The notes under the pieces: generated by a model | Database searches by the model: none | What the model saw: only the letters and a program-made list of their open reading frames with translations | What the model was told of the DNA's origin: nothing | Source of the DNA: Deltaproteobacteria bacterium | Lineage (GTDB): Bacteria; Desulfobacterota; Binatia; Binatales; Binataceae | DNA: 45,853 nucleotides | Direction of reading: 5' to 3' | Assembly (NCBI GenBank): GCA_021801125.1 | Contig: JAJYYI010000011.1 | Location: 1 to 45,853 of the forward strand | Translations under genes and position numbers: made by a program | Shown: positions 17,923 to 27,519 of the stretch, one piece after another | How the letters are laid out: every line of letters begins with the position of its first letter | Numbering within the stretch: position 1 is the stretch's first letter

Positions 17923-19724
17923 TTTAGTTTTTGGTATTCGCCGAAAAGGGCATCCATCTCGCGGTCGATTTTGGCATTCAGTTCGCCGAGCAACTCCAGT
18001 TTGTCGTTGGGGATTTTTTCCTTGGCGCGCACCAACTCCTCACGCACCGCGGTCTCGCGGATACGGTGAATCGGCGCGCCCTTTTTCACGACCTCCTTCG
18101 CCCGGTCCACGAAATGCAGCACAGCCTTCAGCAGGCCGAGTTGCTTTTCCGGGCTACAGAAGGTGTCGGTCGTATCGTTTGCGTTTTGCTGGAGGCAGGC
18201 TTCCTGAAGCAGCCGCGAGCCCTCGATCACCAGGCGCTGGTCGTCCGGCAGCGCATCCTCGCCGATTAACCGCACGATCCTTTGAAGCCGGCTGTCCTCC
18301 TGAAGGAGCTGCATGGCCTTCTCCCTGAGATCCTTCCAATGGGGATCGTGATGGCTATGCCACCATTCGGCAACGTCATCCAGATAGCCACTGTAGCTCT
18401 CGAGATAGTTGATCGCCGGGAAATAACGGGCCGCGGCCAGCTCCTTGTCGAGTGCCCAGAAGCATCGCGTGAAGCGTTTTGTATGCTGCGTCACCGGCTC
18501 CGAAAAGTCGCCGCCCGCGGGTGATACGGCGCCGATGATAGTGACCGACGCCTCCGGACCTGCCAGCGTCTTTACCCGCCCGGCTCGTTCGTAGAACTGC
18601 GCGAGCCGCGCTGCCAGATACGCCGGAAAACCCTCTTCGACGGGCATCTCCTCCAACCGCCCGGAGACCTCGCGCAGCGCTTCCGCCCATCGTGAGGTGG
18701 AGTCCGCCATCAGGGCAACGTGGTATCCCATGTCGCGGTAGTACTCGGCGATGGTGATGCCGGTATAAATGCTGGCCTCTCGCGCGGCCACGGGCATGTT
18801 CGAGGTATTCCCAATCAGCACGGTCTTTTCCATCAGCGGTCGTCCGGTGCGCGGGTCGGTGAGCCGCGGAAAATCCATTAGAACCTCCGCCATCTCGTTG
18901 CCGCGCTCACCGCATCCGACATACACGATGACGTCGGCGTCGGCCCATTTTGAGAGCTGATGCTGCGTGACGGTCTTGCCGGTTCCGAATCCGCCGGGTA
19001 TCGCGGCGGTTCCTCCCTTGGCCAGGGGGAAGAACAGGTCGAGGATTCGCTGGCCGGTAATCAGCGGTACGACCGGCGGCAGATGCTCGAGGTAAGGGCG
19101 TTGACGTTTCACCGGCCAGTGCTGCGCCATAGTGATGGGGGTTTCAGCGTTGTCGTGGCGAATCACGGCGATTACGTCGGAGATGGTATATTCGCCCTCG
19201 GGCGCGACGGTGACGAGCTTCCCTTGACGATCCGGCGGCACCAGCACTCGATGCTCCATGACGGGCGTCTCTTGAATCACTCCGAGCACGTCGCCGGCTT
19301 GCACTGTTGTTCCCGCCGCTTTGCGCGGGGTGAAGCCCCAGCGCTGCGAAGGGTTGAGCGGAGGAGCCTTCGCCCCTTTTTCAACGTAGGCTCCGCGCTG
19401 CTGCAGAACGTTGAGCGGGCGTTGAATGCCGTCGAAGACGCTGCCGATAAGTCCGGGACCGAGCGTGACAAACATCGGCAGACCGGTTCCATACACCGGG
19501 TCGTCGGGCCTTACCCCGTCGGTCTCTTCGTAAACCTGGAGCAGGGCCTGCTGGTCGGATACGCCGATAACCTCACCAATCAATCGCTCGGCTCCGACTT
19601 CGACCTGTTCGCCCATGAAGACCTGGTTCGACAGGTTGGCTCTGACTACCGGTCCGCTGATCCAGGCTGTTCGCCCGACGAGATTAGACGCGGTTTGCGC
19701 GCCGGCTCTTGTCGAATCGTTCAT
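17919..19724 (-). CDS. atpA: V/A-type ATPase subunit A (catalytic)
   Basis: The catalytic subunit binds and hydrolyses, or makes, ATP. The P-loop PGGFGTGKT is at about 243-251. The non-homologous region insert typical of A subunits lies before it (about 115-190), and the [11 protein letters not shown] block follows. [21 protein letters not shown] is the conserved region after the Walker B strand. I chose the ATG at 19724 (MNDSTRAG), which overlaps the E subunit stop as ATGA; a start at 19754 would add ten residues inside atpE. The 601-aa product is full length. Confidence 0.95.
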   Translation of the reverse strand: MNDSTRAGAQTASNLVGRTAWISGPVVRANLSNQVFMGEQVEVGAERLIGEVIGVSDQQALLQVYEETDGVRPDDPVYGTGLPMFVTLGPGLIGSVFDGIQRPLNVLQQRGAYVEKGAKAPPLNPSQRWGFTPRKAAGTTVQAGDVLGVIQETPVMEHRVLVPPDRQGKLVTVAPEGEYTISDVIAVIRHDNAETPITMAQHWPVKRQRPYLEHLPPVVPLITGQRILDLFFPLAKGGTAAIPGGFGTGKTVTQHQLSKWADADVIVYVGCGERGNEMAEVLMDFPRLTDPRTGRPLMEKTVLIGNTSNMPVAAREASIYTGITIAEYYRDMGYHVALMADSTSRWAEALREVSGRLEEMPVEEGFPAYLAARLAQFYERAGRVKTLAGPEASVTIIGAVSPAGGDFSEPVTQHTKRFTRCFWALDKELAAARYFPAINYLESYSGYLDDVAEWWHSHHDPHWKDLREKAMQLLQEDSRLQRIVRLIGEDALPDDQRLVIEGSRLLQEACLQQNANDTTDTFCSPEKQLGLLKAVLHFVDRAKEVVKKGAPIHRIRETAVREELVRAKEKIPNDKLELLGELNAKIDREMDALFGEYQKLK

Positions 19725-20353
19725 GTTTCGTCCCAGTGCGCCTCCTTGCCCCATAAGGCCTCGGCAACGAGCGGCCTTGCGCGCATCCGATGTCGCGCCA
19801 CGATCGCGCTCAACGTGTTGTCGTAAAGGGCGCGTCCGTCCGCTTGCGAGACGATACAGCCGCCGCCACGCACTTGGTCGTCGCGGTGCACCTCGATTTG
19901 CTTATTTCCCAGGGCCGCCTGGTCCAAGGCTCGAACCGCGGCGTCATAGTCGTCCGCCATCACGGATACGACGAAGCTGTCGCCCTCTAGGGCGGCGACA
20001 CCCTCTTGGACTAGATTGCTCAAGACGCGCGGATACGACGGATCCTTGCGAAGGTTGAACAGCCGCTCTTCGGCCTTTGCGAACACGCTGTCGAGCAATT
20101 CCTCGCGTGCATCCAGGATTCGCCGCCTAGCCTCCAAGCGGGCCGCGGCGAGCCTGACAACGCTCTGGCGCTTGGCCTGCTCTACCTGGGCCGCGCGCAG
20201 TTTTTCGCGCTCCTTGGACGCTTCGCGTTCGGCCTCGGCGATAATTTCTTCGGCCGTGGCTTGCGCGGCCTCCTTGGTCTTTTTGGCCTCGGCCTCCGCC
20301 TGTTCGCGGACGGCTCGCGCAAGCACCTCGACGCTAGGCTCGGGCGGTGTCAT
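19721..20353 (-). CDS. atpE: V/A-type ATPase subunit E (peripheral stalk)
   Basis: Subunit E pairs with H/G to form the peripheral stalk. The 210-aa protein has a long alanine-, lysine- and glutamate-rich helical N-terminal half (about 10-110) and a globular C-terminal domain with GGGCIVSQADGRALYDNTL, a strong family marker. The start overlaps the F subunit stop by one base (TGATG), and the stop overlaps atpA. Confidence 0.9.
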   Translation of the reverse strand: MTPPEPSVEVLARAVREQAEAEAKKTKEAAQATAEEIIAEAEREASKEREKLRAAQVEQAKRQSVVRLAAARLEARRRILDAREELLDSVFAKAEERLFNLRKDPSYPRVLSNLVQEGVAALEGDSFVVSVMADDYDAAVRALDQAALGNKQIEVHRDDQVRGGGCIVSQADGRALYDNTLSAIVARHRMRARPLVAEALWGKEAHWDET

Positions 20354-20652
20354 CAGAGCTTAATCCCCAGTGCTGAGAGCAGCAGCGCCTGCGAATCCTC
20401 GCGCGGACCGCGCGCCGGGCGAACACCCGAGATGACCTGCACCATGATGCCCGAGACGACGGCACTGCGTATTTCGTTGCGAATCAGATCGGCGACAGCT
20501 TCCGTGACGAGCAGGAGGATCTGTCCGCGCTTCTCGTTTGCGGCGCTGAGTTCGCGCAAAGCGTCATCTCGGGTCGATGCCACGGACCCGGGCACGCCGA
20601 TCAGGGCGAAGCCGAGCACGACCTCTTCTTCGCCGACGACGTAAGGCGTCAT
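20353..20652 (-). CDS. atpF: V/A-type ATPase subunit F (central stalk)
   Basis: The 99-aa protein fits subunit F, the small Rossmann-like partner of D on the rotor. It opens with YVVGEEEVVLGFALIGVPG and contains the ILLLVTEAVAD strand-helix block typical of the family. I chose the ATG at 20652, which overlaps the K subunit stop as ATGA; a longer frame upstream is the K gene in another frame. Confidence 0.88.
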   Translation of the reverse strand: MTPYVVGEEEVVLGFALIGVPGSVASTRDDALRELSAANEKRGQILLLVTEAVADLIRNEIRSAVVSGIMVQVISGVRPARGPREDSQALLLSALGIKL

Positions 20653-20993
20653 GAGATTTTCCCGAGAATCATGACGGATACGATCAGCCCGTAGATCGCG
20701 ATCCCCTCGGCAAGACCTACGAAGATGAGCGCTCGCGGAGTAACCTCGGGACGCTCGCCAACGACGCCCATCGCAGCCGCCCCTACCATGCCGACCGCGA
20801 TGCCGCCGGCGATCGTGCTCGCGCCGACCGAAACGGCAGCGGCCATGAGGCCCCACTTCATCACCTCCGGTGCCACTGCACTCGACCGCCCTCCAGCCTG
20901 CTGCGCAAGCAGCACGAACGGCACCAGCAGTGCCCACAGCGTCACGATCAGCGACGCGGCGGCGATTTTGATCCCAATGCGGATACGCGCCAT
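20649..20993 (-). CDS. atpK: V/A-type ATPase subunit K (membrane rotor, c subunit)
   Basis: This is the ring-forming proteolipid. The 114-aa protein has a hydrophobic N-terminal helix (about 8-31), then a Gly/Ala-rich hairpin (about 47-75 and 88-110). The ion-carrying carboxylate is E96 in GLAEGIAIYG. It therefore has one ion site per hairpin, unlike the doubled eukaryotic c subunit. The extra N-terminal helix may be a cleaved signal or a third membrane span. H+ versus Na+ use cannot be settled by eye. Confidence 0.9.
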   Translation of the reverse strand: MARIRIGIKIAAASLIVTLWALLVPFVLLAQQAGGRSSAVAPEVMKWGLMAAAVSVGASTIAGGIAVGMVGAAAMGVVGERPEVTPRALIFVGLAEGIAIYGLIVSVMILGKIS

Positions 20994-21005
20994 GTTACCT
21001 CCTGC

Positions 21006-22970
21006 CTACACCTCGAGCGGACGGAACGGCTCTCCTCCGCCTTTGAAGAACTTGCTAAACAGTTCGTAGTATTCCAGCCGAATCGCCTGAATCGAGGCGA
21101 CCAACCCCTCAAGCATGATGATCACCACGTTACCCAAAATCAGCGTGAGCCAGTACCAGATCCCGCCGCCCGGCACCTGCGACAAGCTCTCGGCGAGCGC
21201 GAATATCGCGACGAAAAGGCCGATATGCGCCAGCGAGAAAGCGGAAAGTCTGATGAAAGAGACCGTATTGGCAAGATATGAAAGAAATGTATCGCCAAGG
21301 TTGACCAGGGACTCCAAAAACAGCCCGGAAATATTGCGCCACGCCGGCCGCTTCGCCGGCTGGCGTCGAAAAATTTCTTCGATTGGGCGACGAAACAGAA
21401 TGGTGAGTGCCGGCAGCCCGATCAGCAGCGCGAGCGCGGAGCCGGTAAGGCCTACCTCGCCGGTTAGAAGAAACTTCGTACCCACCGCCAGACACACCCA
21501 GTACATGAACGCTCCGACGAGCCCGTGCTCGCCGAAAACGGCCGCCGACATGTCGCCGATGCGCAAGCTGTTTATTACGTTTAGTATCAAGCCGATGCTG
21601 ATCAGCACGGCCCCAAAGATGAGCGCGACCGCCATCGACGTCGAGATGTCGCGCATCGGATGGAACCACAGCGCGGGGATGATATTCTCGGCGCCGAAGA
21701 CGCTGCCGTAAAGACATCCGAACACCGCGGAGGAAAGTCCGCATTCCACCAGGAGCACGCCGGCGTCCGTGTAGCGCAGCGAGGTTCGGAATATGAGGTA
21801 CCCCACTAGGGCGAGGATGAGCCCCTGCCCCAGGTCGCCGAACATCACGCCGAACATGATAAGGAAGCTCACGGCGAGAAAGGCGGTCGGCTCTACTTCG
21901 TTGTAGCGAGGAATTCCATAGGCCGCGGTGATTCGTTCGAATGGTTTTAGCAGCAGGGGATTGTTGAACAGCACCGGAATTCTCAAGACCTCTCCGGCGG
22001 CTTGCCGAAGCTCGGACGGATCAACCACTTCAAGATAAGCGGCGCCCGGCGCGTACTGTTCCACCACCCGTCGGACCTCATCGAGGCTCTGCTTCGGAAC
22101 CCATCCGGAGATGATCATCGTATGGCCCACGGTAGCGAACCTGCGCTGCGCCTTGGTCAAACCACCGGCGATCTCAGCCTTGCGCCGTATCGTCCCCAGC
22201 GCCGTCTGAGCTTGTGAGGCGGCCCGCCGCAAAGTCTCAAGAACGGTGTGAAGCTCGGCGACTAATTCGCTCTCGCGCTTGGCTGCCGCTTGCGCAGCGG
22301 CTTCGATAGGTGCGTCGGGGTTCGGAAACTCCTCGAAGTCCGCCTGCTTGAGAAAATCCCCGAGCTTCTCACGGTCGTTCGCGAGAGTCGCCGTCATCAC
22401 TGCTTTGGCGCCGTTTACTTCGCCCAATTGTTGGAAAAAGTGAGGAAACGTGGAGATCTGCTCTTCGACGGCGGCGACATGCGTCGCCGGCAAAAGGCCG
22501 ACCTTTATCACCAGCCGCTTCGATTTGGTCAGTGCCGCAGGGTCAGTTTTCGCTTCAGCGAGCAGCTGAAGAAGGCGCGACGTCTTGGAGGCCACGCTGG
22601 CCTGGGCGCTTAAGCGGCGCGAGCGTTCGACGAGCGCGGTGAGCGCATGCTCGAGGGTATCAAGCTGTTGATCGAGGGTTTCGATCTCATCCGTCGAAAC
22701 GCCTTCTACGTCGAGCCCGAGCGGCTCGTAATGAAGACCGACCGACTCCATCAGCCGCTTTGCGCGCTCCATAATAGCTGCGTAACGCTGCTCGGCGGTC
22801 TCGGTCTGCTCCCACGTGGTTAGCGGATGGCCCGCCGCTACCCACGCGCGAACATCCACCAGGTGGACCAGGTGAAGGCGCGCGAGCGCCCACGTAAGCC
22901 GCGACACGTAGCTTTTGAGGACGTAGATGTCTACGCGAACCAGTTCAAGCGGCTTAAGCACCTGAATCAC
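21006..22970 (-). CDS. atpI: V/A-type ATPase subunit I (a, membrane stator)
   Basis: Subunit I forms the ion half-channels against the K ring and anchors the peripheral stalks. The 654-aa protein has a cytoplasmic N-terminal half of coiled-coil character (about 1-340) and a C-terminal membrane half with about seven hydrophobic segments. It includes FGVMFGDLGQGLILALVGY and the block SFIRLSAFSLAHIGL, both typical of the family. It starts at a GTG overlapping the C subunit gene by 17 bp. Confidence 0.92.
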   Translation of the reverse strand: MIQVLKPLELVRVDIYVLKSYVSRLTWALARLHLVHLVDVRAWVAAGHPLTTWEQTETAEQRYAAIMERAKRLMESVGLHYEPLGLDVEGVSTDEIETLDQQLDTLEHALTALVERSRRLSAQASVASKTSRLLQLLAEAKTDPAALTKSKRLVIKVGLLPATHVAAVEEQISTFPHFFQQLGEVNGAKAVMTATLANDREKLGDFLKQADFEEFPNPDAPIEAAAQAAAKRESELVAELHTVLETLRRAASQAQTALGTIRRKAEIAGGLTKAQRRFATVGHTMIISGWVPKQSLDEVRRVVEQYAPGAAYLEVVDPSELRQAAGEVLRIPVLFNNPLLLKPFERITAAYGIPRYNEVEPTAFLAVSFLIMFGVMFGDLGQGLILALVGYLIFRTSLRYTDAGVLLVECGLSSAVFGCLYGSVFGAENIIPALWFHPMRDISTSMAVALIFGAVLISIGLILNVINSLRIGDMSAAVFGEHGLVGAFMYWVCLAVGTKFLLTGEVGLTGSALALLIGLPALTILFRRPIEEIFRRQPAKRPAWRNISGLFLESLVNLGDTFLSYLANTVSFIRLSAFSLAHIGLFVAIFALAESLSQVPGGGIWYWLTLILGNVVIIMLEGLVASIQAIRLEYYELFSKFFKGGGEPFRPLEV

Positions 22971-24000
22971 CTGCGGCAGCAGCGCTGCGAAAGAAGATCA
23001 GCCGGCGCAAAATCGCTGCGTGGTCCATGCCCCATTGCTTTGCTTCATAGATGGTCACGAGATTGCTCGACTCAATCTCGCTCAGCAGGACGTATGCGAG
23101 GGCCAGGCCGGCGTGAAACGGAACGGTGAAAAGCGACTTAATCGCCTCGCGGCACAACAGCTGCCTGGCCAGCGTCGCCAACGCGACCCCCGGCCTGCTC
23201 TCGCGCAACAAGAACGGTGCCGGACCTTCGCCGTTCCATTCGCATAGCTCTCGCCGCTGAGCGCCTCCCATGCGAAAGCCGAACGAGACAAGATAATTGG
23301 CAGCTGCCTGCGGAGTCAGGCCAAACGTCTTGCGAAGTCGCTCCACGGCGAGAACGTTTGTAGTGTCCGCGAGGGTCCCGATCACGCGTTTGATAGTCGT
23401 GTGTTCGGAACCCACAAAAAACTGACACGTCGCGGCGAGCCCCGCAAAAAAGAGACGATCAAGCGCGGTCTCGAAGGCGAGCAGGGAACGGTCCGCAAGC
23501 TCGCCGCCTGTCGAAACGGTCTTTATCTCCTCGGCGACCGCAGCTGCGTACGGGGTCCGCTTCAGTGCTCGCGCCGCTTCTTCCAGGTTATTCGTGGCGA
23601 GAAACTCGGTTAACGGGATTCTGGAACCGGTGGGCAGCGGCGGCAGCATCGACAAGAGCTGCCGGCGGTTAACCCCTCGCAAAATCCCTCTCAGCAGCGT
23701 TTTGAGCGCTTCCAGCTCCACCTTCGCGAGATACGCCAGACACAGCTCGCGGGCCGCCGACGGCATCAATTTAGCCACCTTCTCGACGCGGGCGACCCAA
23801 TGACCCCGGACTGCGAACGCGAAGTTCTTGCTCTCGCTGCGCAGCGTCGAGGCGTACGGGGTCGTGCGCAACGCCGCAAAAAACTCCGCAAGGTCCGCCG
23901 CATTGCTCAGCAGTTCGTAGTCGCTCGCGCCGAGCAGCTCCCCGAACATGGTTCGCACCCTGGCGCTCGGACCCGCGTAGCGCAGCGCTCGTCTAATCAC
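22954..24000 (-). CDS. atpC: V/A-type ATPase subunit C (rotor-ring adaptor)
   Basis: Subunit C (the V0 d/AC39 family) is the socket joining the central stalk to the K ring. The 348-aa product has the helical, threefold internal repeat character of the family. Blocks such as YELLSNAADLAEFFAALR, ERLRKTFGLTP and ESSNLVTIYEAKQWG fit, the last matching the family's C-terminal region on ring contacts. It begins at a GTG overlapping the H subunit stop as GTGA. Confidence 0.85.
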   Translation of the reverse strand: MIRRALRYAGPSARVRTMFGELLGASDYELLSNAADLAEFFAALRTTPYASTLRSESKNFAFAVRGHWVARVEKVAKLMPSAARELCLAYLAKVELEALKTLLRGILRGVNRRQLLSMLPPLPTGSRIPLTEFLATNNLEEAARALKRTPYAAAVAEEIKTVSTGGELADRSLLAFETALDRLFFAGLAATCQFFVGSEHTTIKRVIGTLADTTNVLAVERLRKTFGLTPQAAANYLVSFGFRMGGAQRRELCEWNGEGPAPFLLRESRPGVALATLARQLLCREAIKSLFTVPFHAGLALAYVLLSEIESSNLVTIYEAKQWGMDHAAILRRLIFFRSAAAAGDSGA

Positions 24001-24323
24001 GATTCACCAATCAACAGGGCCACAAGCCGTTCGGCGGCGTCGTTAAGGTGCAGCGCAGCGTCGGCGCGCATCGCCTGCACGCGTAGCTCGCTTTCCTCCA
24101 TGATCGCGCGCTTTTGCTGGTCGGTTTGTTGCCTTATCCCGGCGATCTCCGGGTCTTCGCCGCGTTCCGCGGCGGTGCCTTCGCGAATCTCGGCGGCACG
24201 TCGTTTAGCTGCGGCGACGATCTCCTCGGCCTCTTGCTGCGCGCGCTTGGCGATTTGATCGGCTTCGCGCTCCGCTTCGACCAGACGGTCAAGCGGCGGG
24301 GCAGGGGCTTCATTTGACGTCAT
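23997..24323 (-). CDS. atpH: V/A-type ATPase subunit H/G (peripheral stalk)
   Basis: The 108-aa protein is a single long charged coiled coil (about 10-95, with AEREADQIAKRAQQEAEEIV), as expected of the H/G subunit that pairs with E. It is the first gene of the operon, so the promoter should lie in the 24324-25154 gap. Assignment rests on length, helical composition and first position. Confidence 0.8.
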   Translation of the reverse strand: MTSNEAPAPPLDRLVEAEREADQIAKRAQQEAEEIVAAAKRRAAEIREGTAAERGEDPEIAGIRQQTDQQKRAIMEESELRVQAMRADAALHLNDAAERLVALLIGES

Positions 24324-24678
24324 GGTGGCCTCTATTCATTAATCGAGTGAGATTGCAAGGCCCTTCGGCTCGCTCATGGGGTAGCGGCCTCCAACCTAAA
24401 TGATGTCCGAATCGATGGTGAGCCTTTCGCGACGGAACAGCGCACAAGATTGGAGCGCTCGGCCATGATGCCTTGCGCGGGCCGTCTGTTGCGCGCAAGG
24501 TATCCGCGCTGCCTGCGGAATCTTTGAAGCCCTGAAATGCTTGTGGCTGGCGGAGGTTTCGCCGCTCGCAAAACTGGCTCGTCTCAGGAGCTTGGGTTGG
24601 GACGATCACCGTGACAGAGCCCCGCTTGGTGCTCGGCTTAGGCCAAATTTGGCAATATGCTGCATCGCACGATGTCAG

Positions 24679-24708
24679 GTAGCCCACTCGTTTTAGTGTA
24701 GCCCACTC
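24679..24708. repeat. Short direct repeat GTAGCCCACTC x2
   Basis: Two exact copies of an 11-bp sequence lie at 24679-24689 and 24698-24708, a 19-bp period. They are about 360 bp upstream of the ATPase operon start. They could be operator half-sites on one DNA face but may be chance. Confidence 0.3.
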
Positions 24709-24822
24709 ACCTTCGCACGGTTAAGTGGTAAGGCGCAGCAAATTGATAATTGCTCTGACACTGTTTCTTGGCGCTCGAATTGTGCGCCAGCTACGAGCGT
24801 CGTGACCGCCGATTTCCATCAT

Positions 24823-24853
24823 AAATGATCCGTATTAATATAACGGATCATTT
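24823..24853. promoter_or_regulatory. Perfect 11-bp inverted repeat with AT-rich centre
   Basis: AAATGATCCGT is followed by nine A/T bases and then its exact complement ACGGATCATTT. The symmetry and AT-rich centre suit a dimeric repressor operator overlapping a -10 element. It is unusual against the GC-rich background. No regulator gene is adjacent. Confidence 0.45.
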
Positions 24854-25154
24854 CGACGACACCCGCTCGGATGCACCTGCGTCTGCCCCTGCTCGGTCGG
24901 AATCAACGCGGCCGATAAGCTCCTTATAGTTTCCGCTTCGGGCCTCAAGCGCACTCATTTCTGGGGCAATGAGGCATCCAGCCTCACTGAGGCGTTATCG
25001 CGAGCAGCGCGGGGAGCTGCAAGGATGCTGCAACTTGTCGCCGGGGTCCGTCGGCTTTTTGCGCTGGGCGCGTTTCAACCGGCCGGCCGTTAGGCCGGCA
25101 ACGAAGCTCCCCGATAGCATCAGCGGCGCGCAAGGCCCCGCCGATCGGCTTCCG

Positions 25155-25871
25155 CTACAGCTTGGCCGACTCGTGCACCAACTCGGCCCATCGACCAAGA
25201 ACTATCTCGGCCGTTTTGTGCAAGGGCGGCAGGCGTGTAGCGAACTGGTCGGTGATCTCCTCGGGACGCCCACCTGCCCGTTCAAGAGACCCAGCGCCCG
25301 CCTTGAGCATTGAGGCGATTACCTCTGGCGTCACTTCGACATGGAATTGCAGGGCGTAAGCGCTGGTGCCGTAGCGAAAACCTTGACAGGCCGTAAGGGC
25401 TGATTTGCCTAACGATATAGCGTTCTGGGGAAGCTCGAAGAAGTCTTGGTGCCAATGAAAAGGGATGAACGGGGCTGCGATGCCCTGCCATAGCCGGTCA
25501 TCGTTAGCTGCGCTTGAAAGGGTTACCTCATGCCATCCTATTTCCTGGCTTTGCGCTCGGCTCACGCGCGCGCCCAGGACCGCGGCAAGGAGTTGCGCGC
25601 CGAGGCATACGCCTAGAATCGGTCGTTGATTCTTGAGTGCGTTTTCGAGAAGCCGCATCTCATCCCGCAAAAAAGGGTACTTCGCGTCATCGTATACGCC
25701 CATCGGCCCGCCCAGTACGACGAGGCCCGCTGCGGCGCCCATCTCGCTGGGGACTGGGCGCTGGTCGAAAACTCGCACGTACTGCCAGGCGTGGCCGCCG
25801 GTTTCCAGCGCGTCGGCGATCTTCCCCAGCGCTTCCATCGGCGTATGTTGAATCACCAATACCTTCGGCAT
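25155..25871 (-). CDS. Class I glutamine amidotransferase domain protein (GuaA N-domain-like)
   Basis: The protein is a free-standing class I glutamine amidotransferase of 238 aa. The nucleophile is C89 in GVCLGAQLL; H177 and E179 in QFHVEVTPE complete the triad. The oxyanion strand is VVLGGPMGVYDD. No synthetase domain is attached, so it is not GMP synthase itself. Such proteins often hydrolyse gamma-glutamyl compounds or act with an unknown partner. The gene stands alone on its strand, divergent from the DsbA-like gene. Confidence 0.85.
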   Translation of the reverse strand: MPKVLVIQHTPMEALGKIADALETGGHAWQYVRVFDQRPVPSEMGAAAGLVVLGGPMGVYDDAKYPFLRDEMRLLENALKNQRPILGVCLGAQLLAAVLGARVSRAQSQEIGWHEVTLSSAANDDRLWQGIAAPFIPFHWHQDFFELPQNAISLGKSALTACQGFRYGTSAYALQFHVEVTPEVIASMLKAGAGSLERAGGRPEEITDQFATRLPPLHKTAEIVLGRWAELVHESAKL

Positions 25872-26184
25872 ACCTCAATACCCCTCCACCGCTTTGACCT
25901 ACGATGTCCTGATCTATATCCGATCTATCATCAACGCCCTTGCTCCACTATCAATGCGCGTCAGAGCCAAGCATCGGAGCGTGACAACGTCCCCGCTGGT
26001 GCCGCGCTCGACGCTTGGCGTCTGGATTTGCCGCCGGATCTGAGGCGGCGACCGCCGCAAGTCGCGTTTAGGCTTTTTATTGCTATCGAAAGCGCGAACG
26101 TGATCGCCGGGTGAATAGCGAGCGACGGCGTGATAAGTTGACGTGTGCCGCCTGTTAGGGCGGGACCTAAGGAGCTATTTGCCG
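25872..26184. other. Divergent intergenic region
   Basis: About 310 bp separate the divergent amidotransferase and thioredoxin-fold genes, and promoters for both should be here. No specific site could be picked out. Confidence 0.35.
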
Positions 26185-27288
26185 ATGGGCTATATCTATC
26201 GAAGTAAACACGCTTTGATCAGTTCGGCGCAAAGTGTGAGGAGCGCGATATTTCTCGCCACCGCGCTGACGGTGGCGATTGCGCTCGGCGCGAGCGCGAT
26301 ACGCGCAAACGCCGGGCAGGACGCCGTCTTGGCCAAGATAGGCGACCACGAAATTACTGAGCAGGAAGTGGACAAGATTGCCAAACCTCACATGATCTCA
26401 GTCGAGAACGAAATCTACGAGATAAAGCGCCAGGCGATTATCTCCCTTGCCGATGATTACGTTATCGAACAGGCCGCCAAACGCGAGCACCTGAGCGAAG
26501 CTGATTATCTCAAGAAGAAACTCAGCGACAAGCTCCAGCCGGTCTCCGAAGACCAAGCCCGAGCCTACTATAACGCCCATCAGTCGGATATCGGGCAGCC
26601 CTTCGACAAGGTCAAAGGCGCGATCATCCGATACCTGGAACGCAAGCAAGTCCAAGACCAGCGCGAGGCGTTGCTCGACAGTTTGCGCCAGGAGGCCGGG
26701 TTCAAGATGATGCTTCAGCCTCCGCGAGCGGAAGTGGCTACTGAAGGGTTTCCCACGCTGGGTCCCAAAGATGCGCCTGTGACCATCGTGGAGTTTACCG
26801 ACTTCCAATGCCCATTTTGCAAACGCGCCGAACCCACGGTAAAAGAACTACGCGAGAAATACGGGGACAAGGTGCGTCTGGTTCATCGCGACTTTCCGCT
26901 GCCCTTCCATCGCCAGGCCCTGAAGGCAGCCGTGGCGGCGCAATGCGCCGGCGACCAGGGGCGTTTCTGGGAGTATCATGACGCTCTGTTTGCTGACCAA
27001 TCAAAGCTTGGCCCGGACGAGTTTAAGGCAATCGCGCAAAAGCTCGGCCTCGATGTGCCGAAATTCCAGAGCTGCGTCGATAAGGGTGAGCACCTCGCGC
27101 AGATCAAGCAGGACGTACAGGCCGGCGAGGCGCTGGGCGTGGACGGTACCCCAGCGTTCTTCATCAATGGTGTAAGCTTGGTCGGCGCTCAGCCTCTCGA
27201 GAAGTTCGAAACTGTGATCAACGGCGAGTTGACGCAGAACAAGGCTGCAAGCGCTTCATCCCAGGCGCAGTCCAGCGGGAAGAACTAA
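26185..27288 (+). CDS. Exported SurA-like/DsbA-like thioredoxin-fold protein
   Basis: This envelope protein joins two folding modules. Residues about 20-47 form a hydrophobic signal or anchor segment ending in AIRANA. A SurA/PpiC-type N-terminal chaperone region (about 50-180, with GDHEITEQEVDKIA) follows. A DsbA-like thioredoxin domain runs from about 205, with the active site CPFC in EFTDFQCPFCKRAEP and the cis-proline loop GVDGTPAFFING. The protein probably forms or isomerises disulfides in exported proteins. I chose the ATG at 26185, which has AAGGAG 10 bases upstream; a start at 26143 would precede that site. The 367-aa length suits this domain pairing. Confidence 0.85.
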   Translation: MGYIYRSKHALISSAQSVRSAIFLATALTVAIALGASAIRANAGQDAVLAKIGDHEITEQEVDKIAKPHMISVENEIYEIKRQAIISLADDYVIEQAAKREHLSEADYLKKKLSDKLQPVSEDQARAYYNAHQSDIGQPFDKVKGAIIRYLERKQVQDQREALLDSLRQEAGFKMMLQPPRAEVATEGFPTLGPKDAPVTIVEFTDFQCPFCKRAEPTVKELREKYGDKVRLVHRDFPLPFHRQALKAAVAAQCAGDQGRFWEYHDALFADQSKLGPDEFKAIAQKLGLDVPKFQSCVDKGEHLAQIKQDVQAGEALGVDGTPAFFINGVSLVGAQPLEKFETVINGELTQNKAASASSQAQSSGKN

Positions 27289-27519
27289 GGGCCGAAGCCT
27301 TGGCCCGGCTGCTGGATCGGAGCGGTCGTCAAAACGGAATCAGATCGAATCAACTGGCTGCGGCCTAGCCGCCGCTGCCAGCGGTGATTCGGCCGAGGTT
27401 GACGCGGTGCCCATGGAGTGTCTCGCGCTCCGCGAAGGAGTACTCCTCGACACCGGCTCTGGAGGCGGCTTCCGTTTTCCCGATTATGGGTTTCGGGCGT
27501 GAAAGCGGCCCGGCCGGTC

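Larger units (their letters stand above)
24324..25154. other. 830-bp intergenic region upstream of the ATPase operon
   Basis: No gene with a recognisable product was found. It should contain the promoter of the ATPase operon on its left side and the 3' end of the glutamine amidotransferase transcript on its right. It also holds an 11-bp direct repeat (24679-24708), an AT-rich perfect inverted repeat (24823-24853), and a CCGGCC-gtta-GGCCGG hairpin (25083-25098) without a U-run. Confidence 0.45.

Noticed and set aside
16810-18069. Long plus-strand open frame of about 419 codons
   Set aside because: It is the antisense shadow of ATPase subunits B and A. It has no family motif, and such frames are common opposite GC-rich genes.
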